Of a stretch of 64,000 nucleotides of DNA, positions 1-11,600 are shown one piece after another (the first letter of the stretch is position 1; each line of letters starts with the position of its first letter). Source of the stretch: Limnohabitans sp. Rim11 (lineage in GTDB: Bacteria > Pseudomonadota > Gammaproteobacteria > Burkholderiales > Burkholderiaceae_C); contig NZ_CXOM01000002.1 of the NCBI RefSeq assembly GCF_001269365.1, forward strand, positions 591,440-655,439, written 5' to 3'. A program made the translations under genes and the position numbers. A model generated the notes under the pieces. The model searched no databases and had not been told where the DNA came from. It saw only the letters and a list, made by a program, of their open reading frames with translations.

Positions 1-603
1 GCTTTGGACTCTTACATCCCTACGCCTGACCGCGCAGTGGACGGTGCTTTCTTGATGCCAGTGGAAGACGTGTTCTCCATCTCTGGTCGCGGCACAGTGG
101 TGACTGGCCGTATCGAGCGCGGCATCATCAAGGTTGGCGAAGAGATCGAGATCGTTGGTATTGCTGACACACAGAAGACCACCTGTACAGGCGTTGAGAT
201 GTTCCGCAAATTGCTGGACCAAGGTCAAGCTGGCGACAACGTGGGTATTTTGCTGCGCGGCACCAAGCGCGAAGACGTGCAGCGCGGCCAAGTGCTGTGC
301 AAGCCAGGTTCTATCAAGCCCCACACCCACTTCACAGGCGAGATCTATGTCTTGTCTAAAGACGAAGGTGGCCGTCACACGCCTTTCTTCAACAACTACC
401 GTCCTCAGTTCTACTTCCGTACGACTGACGTGACAGGCGCGATCGAATTGCCAGAAGGCAAAGAGATGGTGATGCCTGGTGACAACGTGTCGATCACTGT
501 GAAGTTGATCAACCCGATCGCCATGGAAGAAGGTCTGCGTTTTGCGATCCGCGAAGGCGGCCGCACTGTGGGCGCTGGCGTTGTTGCCAAGATCCTTGCC
601 TAA
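1..603 (+). CDS. tuf: Elongation factor Tu, C-terminal half (partial, 5' end outside window)
   Basis: GTPase that delivers aminoacyl-tRNA to the ribosome. The frame is open from the first base and ends with TAA at 601-603, so about 200 residues remain: the end of the G-domain linker, domain 2 ([13 protein letters not shown], a hallmark of translation factors) and domain 3, ending [15 protein letters not shown] as bacterial EF-Tu does. The GTP-binding motifs lie upstream of the window. The next features are tRNA-Trp, secE and nusG, the usual arrangement around a tufB copy. Identity is certain; the start cannot be seen. Confidence 0.97.
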   Translation, partial: ALDSYIPTPDRAVDGAFLMPVEDVFSISGRGTVVTGRIERGIIKVGEEIEIVGIADTQKTTCTGVEMFRKLLDQGQAGDNVGILLRGTKREDVQRGQVLCKPGSIKPHTHFTGEIYVLSKDEGGRHTPFFNNYRPQFYFRTTDVTGAIELPEGKEMVMPGDNVSITVKLINPIAMEEGLRFAIREGGRTVGAGVVAKILA

Positions 604-625
604 TTTGCGTCTTTAAAAACGCTGA

Positions 626-701
626 AGGGGTATAGCTCAATTGGCAGAGCGTCGGTCTCCAAAACCGAAGGTTGTAGGTTCGATTCCTACTGCCCCTGCC
701 A
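626..701 (+). tRNA. tRNA-Trp (anticodon CCA)
   Basis: A 76-base cloverleaf. The acceptor stem AGGGGTA pairs with TGCCCCT, the D-arm is GCTC...GAGC, the anticodon stem TCGGT/ACCGA encloses loop CTCCAAA with anticodon CCA, and the T-arm GTAGG-TTCGATT-CCTAC is complete. The 3' CCA is encoded. It lies between tuf and secE, where tRNA-Trp commonly sits in proteobacteria. Confidence 0.97.
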
Positions 702-721
702 CCTGAAAAGGTGAGCAAAAC

Positions 722-746
722 AAGCCCGCCATCACCTGGCGGGCTT
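722..746 (+). terminator. Hairpin after tRNA-Trp
   Basis: Perfect 9-bp arms AAGCCCGCC / GGCGGGCTT around a 7-base loop, 20 bases after the tRNA. It is not followed by a clear T-run, so it may be a processing or partial termination structure. Its strong GC stem and its place between tRNA-Trp and secE support a transcript end. Confidence 0.55.
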
Positions 747-811
747 CGGTGTCTAAAAGACAACTAATTTTTAGTGAGCTCGAAAGAGCTTAAAAAGGTC
801 TGTAAGCCAAC

Positions 812-1195
812 ATGGCAACTTCTGAAGTTCAAACCGTAGGTTCCACTGCTGACAAGCTGAAGCTTGGCCTTGCCATTGCTTTGGTGGTGGCATCGTTGGC
901 GGCTTTCTATGTACTTTCCAAGCAAGGCGCTTTGGCCCAGTGGGGTGCATTGATTGCTGGCTTGGCTGCTGCTGTGGTGGTCTTTTTGCTCTCAGAAACG
1001 GGCAAGCAATTTATCGCGTTTGGCCAGGATGCCGTTCGTGAAGTTAAAAAAGTAGTGTGGCCAGAGCGCAAAGAAGCCATGCAAATCACAGCTTACGTCT
1101 TTGTATTTGTGGTGGTCATGGCGCTGTTCTTGTGGCTCACTGACAAAACGCTCGAGTGGGTTTTTTACGATCTGATCTTGGGGTGGAAAAAATAA
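812..1195 (+). CDS. secE: Preprotein translocase subunit SecE
   Basis: Inner-membrane subunit that clamps SecY in the Sec translocon. The 127 residues contain three membrane segments (about 17-36, 42-61 and 92-110) and the conserved cytoplasmic amphipathic helix with KKVVWP at 79-84. The three-segment form is the usual length in proteobacteria. An AAAAAGG-type ribosome site lies upstream of the ATG. The stop TAA shares its last base with the nusG ATG, so the two are translationally coupled. Confidence 0.97.
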   Translation: MATSEVQTVGSTADKLKLGLAIALVVASLAAFYVLSKQGALAQWGALIAGLAAAVVVFLLSETGKQFIAFGQDAVREVKKVVWPERKEAMQITAYVFVFVVVMALFLWLTDKTLEWVFYDLILGWKK

Positions 1196-1776
1196 TGACT
1201 GATGCTGTAGACAACGCGCCAAAAGCAGGCGAATCCACCAACCCAGACCTCAAGTGGTATGTGGTTCATGCCTATTCAGGCATGGAAAAGGCGGTTGAGC
1301 GCAACATCATTGAGCGCATTCAACGCGCCGAGATGCAGAGCAAATTTGGCCGTATTCTGGTTCCCACTGAAGAAGTGATTGAGATGAAAAACGGTCAAAA
1401 GCGCACCACCGAGCGCAAGTTTTTCCCAGGCTACGTCCTGGTCGAGATGGTCATGGACGACGAGACATGGCACTTGGTCAAGCACACCAACAAAGTTACT
1501 GGCTTTGTGGGTGGTGCCAAAAACCGTCCTGCCCCTATTTCAGAAGAAGACGTTCGCAAGATCGTCAATCAAATGCAAGAAGGCACCGACAAACCCCGCC
1601 ACAAAGTGGAGTTTGAAGTGGGCGAGTATGTGCGCGTCAAAGAAGGCCCGTTCACGGACTTCAACGGCACGGTCGAAGAAGTCAATTACGAGAAAAACAA
1701 AATGCGTGTGTCCGTTACGATCTTCGGTCGTGCCACACCTGTTGAACTCGAATTTGGCCAAGTCGAAAAAACCTAA
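1195..1776 (+). CDS. nusG: Transcription termination/antitermination protein NusG
   Basis: Elongation factor that binds RNA polymerase and links it to Rho or the ribosome. The 193 residues hold an NGN domain (about 20-125, beginning [15 protein letters not shown]) and a C-terminal KOW domain (around residues 140-175, containing [13 protein letters not shown]). The ATG at 1195 overlaps the secE stop by one base. An in-frame ATG at 1156 would lie inside secE and add residues foreign to the family, so it was rejected. Confidence 0.97.
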   Translation: MTDAVDNAPKAGESTNPDLKWYVVHAYSGMEKAVERNIIERIQRAEMQSKFGRILVPTEEVIEMKNGQKRTTERKFFPGYVLVEMVMDDETWHLVKHTNKVTGFVGGAKNRPAPISEEDVRKIVNQMQEGTDKPRHKVEFEVGEYVRVKEGPFTDFNGTVEEVNYEKNKMRVSVTIFGRATPVELEFGQVEKT

Positions 1777-1806
1777 GTTTTTTAAAGACTTGCCTCTAAA
1801 GATTGC

Positions 1807-1847
1807 GGGTCAGATCAAGATTTACGAAGTAAATTTGCTCTGACCCC
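1807..1847. repeat. 41-bp imperfect palindrome ending in GGGTCAGA / TCTGACCC
   Basis: The left part reads GGGTCAGATCAAGATTTAC and the right part GTAAATTTGCTCTGACCC; they are near-perfect inverted copies around GAA. It sits in the 185-base gap between nusG and rplK. Short palindromes with GGGTCAGA ends are familiar to me as dispersed REP-like elements in beta- and gammaproteobacteria. That identification is from memory, and no second copy was noticed in this window. The rest of the gap should carry the rplK promoter and an L1-binding leader, neither of which I can delimit. Confidence 0.6.
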
Positions 1848-1961
1848 AACAAATCGTAAATGCGCTACCCGACTCAGCGTGTTTATTGAAAGAAGAAAGA
1901 GTCGTTAATTTGGGGAGCTTGACCTAAACCATCAAGCGTTTGCACCCACTAGGAGTTAAAC

Positions 1962-2393
1962 ATGGCGAAAAAAATCGTCGGTTTCGTTAAGCTGCAAGTA
2001 CCAGCTGGCAAGGCCAACCCATCACCCCCTATCGGCCCAGCTTTGGGTCAACGTGGTTTGAACATCATGGAATTCTGCAAGGCGTTCAACGCCCAGACCC
2101 AAGGTGTTGAGCCAGGTCTGCCATTGCCAGTGGTGATCACTGCTTTTGCCGACAAGAGCTTCACTTTCATCATCAAGACGCCTCCAGCGACGACCTTGAT
2201 CAAGAAAGCCATCAAGTTGGACAAGGGTTCTGCTCGTCCACACGCCGACAAAGTTGGCAAAATTTCTCGTGCTCAGCTCGAAGAAATTGCAAAGACAAAA
2301 ATGAAAGACTTGAACGCTGCTGATTTGGACGCTGCTGTCCGCATCATCGCGGGTTCTGCTCGCTCAATGGGCGTGAATGTGGAGGGCGTGTAA
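1962..2393 (+). CDS. rplK: 50S ribosomal protein L11
   Basis: Component of the GTPase-associated centre of the large subunit, also needed for the RelA-dependent stringent response. The 143 residues start [21 protein letters not shown] and include the proline-rich [15 protein letters not shown] segment and the C-terminal rRNA-binding domain ending [14 protein letters not shown], all typical. A TAGGAG ribosome site precedes the ATG. The rplA start follows the stop codon with no gap, as in the L11 operon, which is usually autoregulated by L1. Confidence 0.98.
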   Translation: MAKKIVGFVKLQVPAGKANPSPPIGPALGQRGLNIMEFCKAFNAQTQGVEPGLPLPVVITAFADKSFTFIIKTPPATTLIKKAIKLDKGSARPHADKVGKISRAQLEEIAKTKMKDLNAADLDAAVRIIAGSARSMGVNVEGV

Positions 2394-3089
2394 ATGTCCA
2401 AGCTGACTAAAAAACAAAAAGCACTGGTTGGTAAAGTTGACGCCAACAAGTTGTACGCTGTAGCCGATGCTTTGGCTTTGGTCAAAGAGTGCGCAACTGC
2501 CAAGTTCGATGAGTCCATCGACGTTGCGGTTCAACTCGGTATTGATGCCAAGAAATCTGACCAAGTGGTGCGTGGCGCCGTGGTCTTGCCAAACGGCACT
2601 GGTAAAACAAAACGCGTGGCTGTGTTTGCCCAAGGCGCCAAGGCTGATGAAGCCCGTGCTGCTGGTGCAGACGTCGTGGGCATGGACGATTTAGCTGCAC
2701 AAGTCAAAGCCGGTGACATGCCTTTCGACGTGGTCATTGCTGCCCCTGACGCCATGCGCGTTGTGGGTACTTTGGGTCAAATCTTGGGCCCACGTGGCCT
2801 GATGCCTAACCCCAAAGTTGGCACCGTGACTGCCGACGTGGCCACTGCCGTTAAAAACGCAAAAGCTGGTCAAGTTCAGTTCCGCGTTGACAAAGCCGGT
2901 ATCGTGCACGGCGCGATTGGCTTGCGTTCATTTGATGTTGAAAAGTTGCAAGGCAACTTGGCAGCATTGATCGATGCATTGAACAAATCCAAGCCAGCTA
3001 CCAGCAAAGGTGTTTACCTGCGCAAAGTCGCTGTGTCTTCCACAATGGGTGTGGGCGTTCGCGTCGACACACAATCCATCGCGGCTTGA
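2394..3089 (+). CDS. rplA: 50S ribosomal protein L1
   Basis: L1-stalk protein of the large subunit and translational repressor of its own operon in well-studied bacteria. At 231 residues it has the normal length and carries the family signature near [19 protein letters not shown] (about residues 122-140). Its ATG abuts the rplK stop (TAA-ATG), which implies tight coupling. It is followed by the L10-type leader rather than directly by rplJ. Confidence 0.98.
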   Translation: MSKLTKKQKALVGKVDANKLYAVADALALVKECATAKFDESIDVAVQLGIDAKKSDQVVRGAVVLPNGTGKTKRVAVFAQGAKADEARAAGADVVGMDDLAAQVKAGDMPFDVVIAAPDAMRVVGTLGQILGPRGLMPNPKVGTVTADVATAVKNAKAGQVQFRVDKAGIVHGAIGLRSFDVEKLQGNLAALIDALNKSKPATSKGVYLRKVAVSSTMGVGVRVDTQSIAA

Positions 3090-3106
3090 TCGTGAAAAAA
3101 ACCGAG

Positions 3107-3262
3107 GGGAGTGCCAGGGCAACCTAGCACTTCGCTCAGTGTGGTGGGCTGAACCCAAATCTTCGGACCAAGTTCAGGCCATCCAAGACCGTTGGCGTGC
3201 AGCAATGCACTTAATCGTGAAAGCCAACGCAGATGGCGATCCCGCTGCAGATGGACAAAATC
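3107..3262 (+). ncRNA. Ribosomal protein L10 leader (autoregulatory mRNA structure)
   Basis: The 248-base gap between rplA and rplJ contains ordered pairings expected of the L10 leader, which binds the L10-(L12)4 complex and represses rplJL. A stem GGCTGAAC / GTTCAGGCC lies around 3148-3175. A second stem CGTTGGC (3190-3196) / GCCAACG (3223-3229) encloses GTGC-AGCAAT-GCAC and a purine-rich internal loop (TTAATCGTGAAA) that could form the kink-turn. Boundaries are approximate. Confidence 0.75.
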
Positions 3263-3337
3263 CTGAACAGTTGATCGCTGAAATTAGGCGAGCTCTAGAG
3301 CAATATTGCTCAAAAGCTCATTCAAAAGGAGTAGACC

Positions 3338-3838
3338 TTGAGTCTTAATCGCAGTGAGAAAGAAGCGGTCATTTCAGAAGTGACCAGCCTCGCCGCTAAA
3401 GCTCAAACGCTGGTGATTGCGGAATACCGCGGCATCACGGTCACTGACATGACCAAACTGCGTTCTGATGCACGTAGCAAAGGTGTGAGCCTGAGTGTGT
3501 TGAAAAACACCTTGGCCCGCCGTGCTGTTGCCGGAACCTCGTTTGAAGTTGTCGCTGATCAGATGACCGGTCCGCTGATCTATGGCTTCTCTGTAGATGC
3601 TGTGGCTGCTGCAAAAGTAGTCGCTGACTTCGCGAAAACCAACGACAAGTTGGTCATTCGCGGTGGTGCCATCTCAGGCAAAGTCTTGGATGCCAACGGC
3701 GTTAAGCAACTGTCAAACATCCCATCCAAAGATGTGTTGTTGGCTCAGTTGTGCGGCTTATTGATGTCCCCCATGTCCCGCACCGCAGTGGTGTTGGGTG
3801 CCTTGGCGGCCAAAAAAGGCGAAACGGCTGCCGCTTAA
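3338..3838 (+). CDS. rplJ: 50S ribosomal protein L10
   Basis: Stalk-base protein that anchors L7/L12 dimers. The 166 residues match the family from [11 protein letters not shown] onward, and that N-terminus fixes the start at a TTG codon (3338). A good AAGGAG ribosome site lies six bases upstream and there is no nearby in-frame ATG. Use of TTG may help keep translation low and responsive to the leader structure just upstream (inference). The C-terminal helix for L12 binding is present. Confidence 0.96.
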   Translation: MSLNRSEKEAVISEVTSLAAKAQTLVIAEYRGITVTDMTKLRSDARSKGVSLSVLKNTLARRAVAGTSFEVVADQMTGPLIYGFSVDAVAAAKVVADFAKTNDKLVIRGGAISGKVLDANGVKQLSNIPSKDVLLAQLCGLLMSPMSRTAVVLGALAAKKGETAAA

Positions 3839-3878
3839 TAGCGCAGTCCTTTTTTTAAAAAATTGTTAGGAAATAAAA

Positions 3879-4256
3879 ATGGCATTTGATAAAGACGCAT
3901 TTTTGACCGCGCTTGACAGCATGACGGTCTTGGAACTCAACGAATTGGTAAAAGCCATCGAAGAGAAATTTGGCGTGAGCGCCGCAGCCATGGCAGCACC
4001 TGCTGCTGGTGGTGGCGGTGGTGGCGCTGCTGCTGCTGAAGAGCAAACAGAATTCAACGTAGTTTTGGTTGAAGCCGGCGCTAACAAAGTGTCCGTCATT
4101 AAAGCTGTTCGCGAAATCACTGGCTTGGGCTTGAAAGAAGCCAAAGACATGGTTGACGGCGCACCTAAAGCAGTCAAAGAAGGCGCTTCTAAAGCTGACG
4201 CTGAAGCGGCTAAGAAAAAGCTGGAAGAAGCCGGCGCCAAAGTCGAACTCAAGTAA
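3879..4256 (+). CDS. rplL: 50S ribosomal protein L7/L12
   Basis: Multicopy stalk protein that recruits translational GTPases. The 125 residues comprise the N-terminal dimerisation/L10-binding domain (about 1-33), a flexible Ala/Gly hinge containing GGGGGG (about 40-55) and the C-terminal factor-binding domain with [16 protein letters not shown]. The length is normal. It lies 40 bases after rplJ in the same transcript. Confidence 0.98.
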   Translation: MAFDKDAFLTALDSMTVLELNELVKAIEEKFGVSAAAMAAPAAGGGGGGAAAAEEQTEFNVVLVEAGANKVSVIKAVREITGLGLKEAKDMVDGAPKAVKEGASKADAEAAKKKLEEAGAKVELK

Positions 4257-4270
4257 TTCGACTTTTGTCC

Positions 4271-4304
4271 AAGGCTGGAAGGTCCCACAAGGGCCTCCAG
4301 CCTT
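4271..4304 (+). terminator. Attenuator-like hairpin between rplL and rpoB
   Basis: Arms AAGGCTGGA (4271-4279) and TCCAGCCTT (4296-4304) pair perfectly and the inner GGTCCC/GGGCC extends the stem. Only a weak T-run follows. In many bacteria a partial terminator or processing site here lowers rpoBC transcription relative to rplJL; the position and stem fit that role. Confidence 0.6.
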
Positions 4305-4390
4305 TGGTGCTTACAGAGCACAGCCAAAAAATAGCTTCAAAGCCCTTTTTTGAGTGTTCTCTGACCCGACTGCAGAGACGCCTTGGTTCG

Positions 4391-4469
4391 GGCTGCGTGC
4401 AATGCGCAGCCGTCCGCCAACGCTGGTAGAGGCCAGCGGCCAAGCCCGTTTTGTGAATCTAATTCACAA
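4391..4469 (+). other. rpoB leader with three further stem-loops
   Basis: Within the 251-base gap before rpoB, three more short hairpins follow the attenuator: GGCTGCG/CGCAGCC (4391-4411), CGCTGG/CCAGCG (4421-4438) and TTGTGAAT/ATTCACAA (4451-4469). Together with the attenuator they make a structured 5' leader for rpoBC. Function is not known to me; autogenous control or RNA processing are possibilities. Confidence 0.45.
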
Positions 4470-4507
4470 AACACACAGTCGCCGAAAGATCAAGCCCCGG
4501 AGATCTC

Positions 4508-7500
4508 ATGGCCTATTCATTTACCGAACGCAAACGCATTCGCAAAAGTTTCGGAAGCCGCGAAAGCGTGCTCGAAGTTCCTTACCTGCTGCAAATGCAA
4601 AAAGACGCTTACACGTCATTTTTGCAAGCAGGCGTAGCCTCTAACAAACGTGCCCACGAAGGCCTGCAAGCTGCATTTGAATCAGCTTTCCCCATCGTGT
4701 CACACAACGGTTTTGTCGAGATGAAATTTCTCGAGTACAACTTGGCCAAGCCGGCCTTTGATGTGCGCGAATGCCAAACACGTGGCCTCACATTTGCATC
4801 GGCTGTGCGCGCTCGCGTTCAGCTGATCATCTACGATCGTGACTCTTCAACATCACAGTCTAAGGTCGTGAAAGAAGTCAAAGAGCAAGAAGTCTACATG
4901 GGCGAAGTGCCCCTGATGACAGACAAAGGCTCGTTCATCATTAACGGTACCGAGCGCGTGATCGTGTCTCAGTTGCACCGTTCACCTGGCGTGTTCTTTG
5001 AACACGACAAGGGCAAGACACACAGCTCTGGCAAATTGTTGTTCAGCGCGCGCATTATTCCTTACCGCGGTTCTTGGCTCGACTACGAATTCGACCCGAA
5101 AGACTTGCTGTATTTCCGTGTTGACCGTCGTCGCAAGATGCCCGTCACCATTCTGCTCAAAGCCATTGGCTTGAACCCAGAATCGATCTTGGCCAACTTC
5201 TTTGTGAACGACAACTTCCGCTTGATGGACAGTGGCGCACAAATGGAATTTGTGTCCGAGCGTCTGCGCGGCGAAGTGGCCCGTTTCGACATCACCGACA
5301 AATCTGGCAAAGTGGTTGTCGCCAAAGACAAGCGCATTACCGTTCGTCACACCCGTGAACTCGAACAATCTGGCACCACACACATCAGCGTGCCAGAAGA
5401 CTTCCTGATTGGTCGCGTGGTGGCTCGCAACATTATCGACACCGACACCGGCGAGATCATTGCCAAGGCCAACGAAGAACTCACAGAAGCCTTGCTCAAA
5501 AAATTGCGCTCTGCTGGCGTGCAAGACATTCAGTGTATTTACACCAACGAACTCGACCAAGGTGCGTACATTTCGCAAACATTGCGTGTGGACGAAACCG
5601 TTGACGAATTCGCTGCACGTGTTGCCATCTACCGCATGATGCGCCCTGGTGAGCCACCGACAGAAGACGCAGTGCAGGCTTTGTTCCAGCGCTTGTTCTA
5701 CAACCCCGACACCTACGATTTGTCACGTGTTGGCCGTATGAAATTCAACGCCCGTGTGGGCCGCGACGAGTCCACCGGCCCGATGGTGCTGACCAACGAA
5801 GACATCTTGGCCGTGGTCAAAATCTTGGTTGATTTGCGCAATGGCCGCGGAGAAGTCGATGACATCGATCACTTGGGCAATCGCCGCGTACGTTGCGTGG
5901 GCGAGTTGGCCGAGAACCAATACCGCACCGGTTTGGCACGTATCGAAAAAGCTGTGAAAGAGCGTTTGGGTCAAGCAGAGCAAGAGCCTCTGATGCCTCA
6001 TGATCTGATCAACTCCAAGCCCATTTCTGCGGCGCTCAAAGAGTTCTTTGGTGCCTCGCAGTTGTCACAGTTCATGGACCAAACCAATCCTTTGGCAGAG
6101 ATCACGCACAAGCGTCGTGTGTCTGCCCTTGGCCCAGGTGGTTTGACCCGCGAACGTGCAGGCTTTGAAGTGCGTGACGTGCACGTGACTCACTACGGTC
6201 GTGTGTGCCCTATTGAAACGCCTGAAGGTCCAAACATTGGTTTGATCAACTCACTCGCCTTGTATGCGCGTTTGAACGAGTACGGTTTCATTGAGACACC
6301 TTACCGCCGCGTTGCCGATGGCAAAGTCACCATGGACATCGATTACTTGTCTGCCATCGAAGAAGGCAAATACGTGATTGCTCAGGCCAATGCCACCTTG
6401 GACAAAGAAGGTCGCCTGACCGATGGTCTGGTGTCTGCCCGTGAAAAAGGTGAATCCATTTTGTGCGGTGCCGATCGCATTCAGTACATGGACGTGTCGC
6501 CTGCTCAAATCGTTTCTGTGGCGGCCTCTTTGGTGCCGTTCCTCGAGCACGATGACGCCAACCGCGCGTTGATGGGTGCCAACATGTCACGTCAAGCCGT
6601 GCCTGTGTTGCGTCCAGAGAAGCCCCTGGTAGGCACCGGTATTGAGCGCGTTGCTGCGGTTGACTCTGGCACCGTGGTAACCGCCACTCGCGGTGGTGTG
6701 GTCGACTACGTCGATGCCACACGTATCGTGATTCGTGTCAACGACAACGAAACCCAAGCGGGTGAAGTGGGCGTTGACATTTACAACCTCATCAAATACC
6801 AACGTTCTAACCAGAACACCAACATTCACCAGCGCGCCATTGTGAAGCGTGGTGACAAGTTGGCCAAGGGTGACGTGATTGCCGACGGCGCATCGACTGA
6901 CTTGGGCGAAATCGCCATCGGTCAAAACATGCTGATCGCTTTCATGCCTTGGAACGGTTACAACTTCGAAGACTCGATCTTGATCTCCGAGCGCGTGGTG
7001 TCTGAAGACCGCTACACCTCGATTCACATCGAAGAGTTGGTGGTGATGGCACGCGACACCAAGTTGGGTGCCGAAGAAATCACACGTGACATTCCAAACT
7101 TGTCAGAGCAGCAATTGGGCCGCTTGGACGAGTCCGGCATCATTTACGTGGGTGCAGAAGTGCAACCCGGCGATGTGTTGGTGGGCAAGGTCACACCTAA
7201 AGGTGAAACCACACTCACACCAGAAGAGAAGCTGCTCCGCGCCATCTTCGGTGAAAAAGCCAGCGATGTGAAAGACACATCTTTGCGCGTGGACCAGGGC
7301 TCACAAGGCACCGTGATCGACGTTCAAGTGTTCACACGCGAAGGCATCGTGCGCGACAAGCGTGCGCAACAAATTATTGACGACGAGCTCAAGCGTTTCC
7401 GCTTGGATTTGAACGATCAGTTGCGCATCGTTGAAGCCGACGCCTTCGACCGTATCGAAAAATTGTTGAACGGCAAAGTTGCCAATGGCGGCCCACAGAA

Positions 7501-8620
7501 GCTGGCCAAAGGCACCAAGATCGACAAGGCTTACCTCGAGTCCATCGAGAAGTTCCACTGGTTTGACATTCGTCCTGCCGACGAAGACATTGCCAGCCAA
7601 CTCGAGTCCATCAAGAACTCACTTGAGCAAACTCGTCACAGCTTTGACTTGTCCTTCGAAGAGAAGCGCAAGAAACTCACGCAAGGCGACGAGTTGCCAG
7701 CAGGCGTGCTCAAGATGGTCAAGGTCTACTTGGCCGTCAAGCGTCGCTTGCAGCCTGGTGACAAGATGGCCGGACGTCACGGTAACAAGGGTGTGGTCTC
7801 CAAGATCGTCCCCGTGGAAGACATGCCCTACATGGCCGACGGTACCCCTGCCGACATCGTGTTGAACCCCTTGGGCGTTCCTTCACGTATGAACGTGGGT
7901 CAGGTGCTTGAAGTTCACTTGGGTTGGGCTGCTAAGGGCATTGGCCACCGCATCGGTGACATGCTGCAAGCCGAAGCTCGCGTGGCCGAGTTCCGCACAT
8001 TGTTTGAAGAACTCTACAACGGCATTGGCCGCAAAGAAGACTTGTCTCAGTTGTCTGACCAAGACGTCTTGGGCATGGCAGAAAACCTCAAAGGTGGTTT
8101 GCCATTTGCCACGCCTGTGTTCGACGGTGCTGCCGAAGAAGAAATTCGCGCCATGTTGAAACTGGCTTACCCCGATGACTTGGCTGCACGCAAAGGCTTG
8201 ACTGCTACACGCACACAAGCGCATTTGTTTGATGGCCGTACTGGCGAAGCTTTCGAGCGTCCCACCACCATCGGCTACATGCACTTCTTGAAGTTGCACC
8301 ACTTGGTCGACGACAAAATGCACGCCCGTTCCACAGGCCCTTACTCACTGGTCACGCAGCAGCCTTTGGGCGGCAAGGCCCAGTTTGGTGGCCAGCGTTT
8401 CGGCGAGATGGAGGTGTGGGCTTTGGAAGCTTACGGTGCCTCCTATGTGTTGCAAGAGATGCTCACGGTCAAGTCCGACGACGTGCAAGGTCGTACCAAA
8501 GTGTACGAAAGCATCGTCAAAGGCGAGCACACCATCAGTGCCGGCATGCCCGAATCATTCAACGTCTTGGTCAAGGAAATTCGTTCCTTGGGTCTCGACA
8601 TTGAACTCGAGCGTTCTTGA
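4508..8620 (+). CDS. rpoB: DNA-directed RNA polymerase subunit beta
   Basis: Second-largest subunit of RNA polymerase, forming part of the active-site cleft. The 1370 residues are the normal betaproteobacterial length. The rifampicin-binding region is visible ([20 protein letters not shown], with KRRVSALGP following) and carries the residues normally found in sensitive enzymes. The C-terminal [16 protein letters not shown] and the final segment contacting beta-prime are intact. It starts with ATG at 4508 and rpoC follows after 32 bases. Confidence 0.99.
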   Translation: MAYSFTERKRIRKSFGSRESVLEVPYLLQMQKDAYTSFLQAGVASNKRAHEGLQAAFESAFPIVSHNGFVEMKFLEYNLAKPAFDVRECQTRGLTFASAVRARVQLIIYDRDSSTSQSKVVKEVKEQEVYMGEVPLMTDKGSFIINGTERVIVSQLHRSPGVFFEHDKGKTHSSGKLLFSARIIPYRGSWLDYEFDPKDLLYFRVDRRRKMPVTILLKAIGLNPESILANFFVNDNFRLMDSGAQMEFVSERLRGEVARFDITDKSGKVVVAKDKRITVRHTRELEQSGTTHISVPEDFLIGRVVARNIIDTDTGEIIAKANEELTEALLKKLRSAGVQDIQCIYTNELDQGAYISQTLRVDETVDEFAARVAIYRMMRPGEPPTEDAVQALFQRLFYNPDTYDLSRVGRMKFNARVGRDESTGPMVLTNEDILAVVKILVDLRNGRGEVDDIDHLGNRRVRCVGELAENQYRTGLARIEKAVKERLGQAEQEPLMPHDLINSKPISAALKEFFGASQLSQFMDQTNPLAEITHKRRVSALGPGGLTRERAGFEVRDVHVTHYGRVCPIETPEGPNIGLINSLALYARLNEYGFIETPYRRVADGKVTMDIDYLSAIEEGKYVIAQANATLDKEGRLTDGLVSAREKGESILCGADRIQYMDVSPAQIVSVAASLVPFLEHDDANRALMGANMSRQAVPVLRPEKPLVGTGIERVAAVDSGTVVTATRGGVVDYVDATRIVIRVNDNETQAGEVGVDIYNLIKYQRSNQNTNIHQRAIVKRGDKLAKGDVIADGASTDLGEIAIGQNMLIAFMPWNGYNFEDSILISERVVSEDRYTSIHIEELVVMARDTKLGAEEITRDIPNLSEQQLGRLDESGIIYVGAEVQPGDVLVGKVTPKGETTLTPEEKLLRAIFGEKASDVKDTSLRVDQGSQGTVIDVQVFTREGIVRDKRAQQIIDDELKRFRLDLNDQLRIVEADAFDRIEKLLNGKVANGGPQKLAKGTKIDKAYLESIEKFHWFDIRPADEDIASQLESIKNSLEQTRHSFDLSFEEKRKKLTQGDELPAGVLKMVKVYLAVKRRLQPGDKMAGRHGNKGVVSKIVPVEDMPYMADGTPADIVLNPLGVPSRMNVGQVLEVHLGWAAKGIGHRIGDMLQAEARVAEFRTLFEELYNGIGRKEDLSQLSDQDVLGMAENLKGGLPFATPVFDGAAEEEIRAMLKLAYPDDLAARKGLTATRTQAHLFDGRTGEAFERPTTIGYMHFLKLHHLVDDKMHARSTGPYSLVTQQPLGGKAQFGGQRFGEMEVWALEAYGASYVLQEMLTVKSDDVQGRTKVYESIVKGEHTISAGMPESFNVLVKEIRSLGLDIELERS

Positions 8621-8652
8621 ACCCCTGCTAGATTAATAAAAGGAAGAGTCTC

Positions 8653-11600
8653 ATGAAATCACTTCTGGACCTGTTCAAGCAGTTCACACCGGACGAGCAT
8701 TTTGATGCCATCCGCATTGGATTGGCTTCTCCCGAAAAAATCCGTTCTTGGTCTTTCGGCGAAGTTAAAAAGCCTGAAACCATCAACTACCGCACGTTCA
8801 AGCCTGAGCGTGATGGTTTGTTCTGCGCCAAGATTTTTGGCCCCATCAAAGACTACGAATGCTTGTGCGGTAAATACAAGCGCTTGAAGCACCGCGGCGT
8901 GATCTGCGAGAAGTGCGGCGTTGAAGTCACACAGACCAAAGTGCGTCGCGAACGCATGGGTCACATTGACTTGGCAGCACCTTGCGCACACATCTGGTTC
9001 TTGAAATCTTTGCCTAGCCGTTTGGGCTTGGTATTGGACATGACCCTGCGTGACATCGAACGCGTGTTGTACTTTGAAGCATACGTTGTGACCGACCCCG
9101 GCATGACACCTTTGAAGAAATACAGCATCATGTCCGAAGACGACTACGATGCCAAAGTGCAAGAGTACGGTGATGAATTCCAAGCCAAGATGGGCGCGGA
9201 AGGTATCAAGGACTTGCTGCACAGCATCGAAATCGAATCTGAAATTGAACGTCTGCGCGGCGACCTCACTGGCTCTGAAGTCAAGGTCAAGAAAAACGCC
9301 AAGCGTTTGAAAGTGCTCGAAGCCTTCAAGAAATCCGGCATCAAGCCCGAGTGGATGGTGCTCGAAGTCTTGCCCGTGTTGCCACCGGACCTGCGTCCTT
9401 TGGTGCCACTGGACGGTGGCCGTTTTGCCACTTCTGATCTGAACGATTTGTACCGTCGTGTCATTAACCGCAATAGCCGTCTGCGCCGTTTGCTCGAGTT
9501 GAAAGCACCCGAGATCATTGCGCGCAACGAAAAGCGCATGTTGCAAGAAGCGGTTGACTCACTGCTCGACAACGGTCGTCGCGGTAAAGCCATGACTGGC
9601 GCCAACAAGCGTGCCCTCAAATCTTTGGCTGACATGATCAAAGGTAAGAGTGGTCGTTTCCGTCAAAACTTGTTGGGTAAGCGCGTCGACTACTCTGGTC
9701 GTTCAGTGATTACCGTGGGTCCAACCCTCAAACTGCACCAGTGCGGTTTGCCCAAGTTGATGGCCATCGAGTTGTTCAAGCCTTTCATCTTTGCTCGTCT
9801 CGAAGCCATGGGCATCGCGACCACCATCAAGGCTGCAAAGAAAGAAGTTGAAGCCGGTACACCCGTGGTGTGGGACATCTTGGAAGAGGTGATCAAAGAG
9901 CACCCCGTGATGTTGAACCGTGCGCCTACTTTGCACCGTTTGGGCATTCAAGCTTTTGAGCCCTTGCTGATTGAAGGCAAAGCCATTCAGTTGCACCCCC
10001 TCGTTTGCGCGGCCTTCAACGCCGACTTCGACGGTGACCAAATGGCCGTTCACGTACCTTTGTCTGTGGAAGCACAAATGGAAGCCCGCACCCTCATGCT
10101 GGCCTCCAACAACGTACTGTTCCCAGCCAACGGCGAACCTTCTATCGTGCCGTCACAAGACGTGGTGCTGGGCTTGTACTACACAACCCGCGAACGCATC
10201 AACGCCAAAGGCGAAGGCTTGATCTTCTCCGACATCGGCGAAGTTCAGCGCGCATTGGATGCCGGTGCAGTTGAGTTGACAGCCAAGATCAGCGTACGCA
10301 TTACCGATTGGATTCTGAACAAAGAAACCAAAGAGTTCACGCCTTCGACCAACATGGTTTACACCACCGTGGGTCGTGCTTTGTTGTCCGAAATCTTGCC
10401 CAAAGGCTTGGCTTTCGAGAACATCAACAAAGCACTCAAGAAGAAAGAAATTTCCAAGCTCATCAACACGTCTTTCCGCAAGTGCGGCTTGAAAGACACC
10501 GTGGTGTTTGCCGACAAGTTGCTGCAAAACGGTTTCCGTTTGGCCACACGTTCAGGCATCTCCATTGGTATCGACGACATGTTGGTGCCACCCGAAAAGG
10601 GCGCCATCATTGGTGAAGCCGAGAAAGAAGTCAAAGACATCGAGCAGCAATATGTGTCCGGTCTGGTCACTTCTGGCGAGCGTTACAACAAGGTCGTTGA
10701 CATCTGGGGCAAAGCGGGTGACGCTGTGTCCAAGGTGATGATGGACCAACTCCGCAAAGAGAAAACCACTGACCGCCATGGCAAAGTGGTTGAGCAAGAG
10801 TCCTTCAACTCCATCTACATGATGGCCGACTCGGGCGCTCGCGGTTCTGCAGCGCAGATTCGTCAGCTGGCTGGTATGCGTGGTCTGATGGCCAAGCCTG
10901 ACGGCTCCATCATTGAGACACCGATCACGGCCAACTTCCGTGAAGGCCTCAACGTGTTGCAGTACTTCATCTCCACACACGGTGCGCGTAAAGGCTTGGC
11001 CGATACGGCTTTGAAGACAGCCAACTCCGGTTACTTGACACGTCGTTTGGTTGACGTGACACAAGACTTGGTCGTGACTGAGCTCGATTGCGGCACCACC
11101 GACGGCTCACAAATGCGCGCCATCGTTGAAGGCGGTGAAGTGATTGAATCCTTGCGCGATCGCGTTTTGGGTCGCACTTTGGCCGACGACGTGTTGCACC
11201 CTGAGTCTCGCGCTGTGGTGGCTACTGCCGGCACCTTGCTGGACGAAGACATGATCGAAATCTTCGAAGCAGAAGGCGTCGACGAAGTTAAAGTTCGCAC
11301 CGCCCTCACATGCGCCACACGCTTTGGTTTGTGCGCTAAGTGCTACGGTCGCGACTTGGGCCGCGGTGGCTTGATCAACAACGGTGAAGCTGTGGGTGTG
11401 ATTGCTGCGCAGTCCATCGGCGAGCCAGGTACACAGTTGACCATGCGGACGTTCCACATTGGTGGTGCGGCCTCACGTGCTTCTGTTGCCTCTAGCGTTG
11501 AAGCCAAGTCCAATGGTTTGATTGGTTTCAATGCCGCTATGCGCTATGTGACCAACACCAAAGGTGAGTTGGTCGTCATTTCTCGTTCTGGCGAAATCAT

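Noticed and set aside
8659..9546. Long antisense frame (295 codons) opposite rpoC, and similar ones opposite rpoB, fliF and others
   Set aside because: They mirror highly biased codon use of the real genes, have no ribosome site or recognisable motif, and encode Phe/His-rich shadow sequences.
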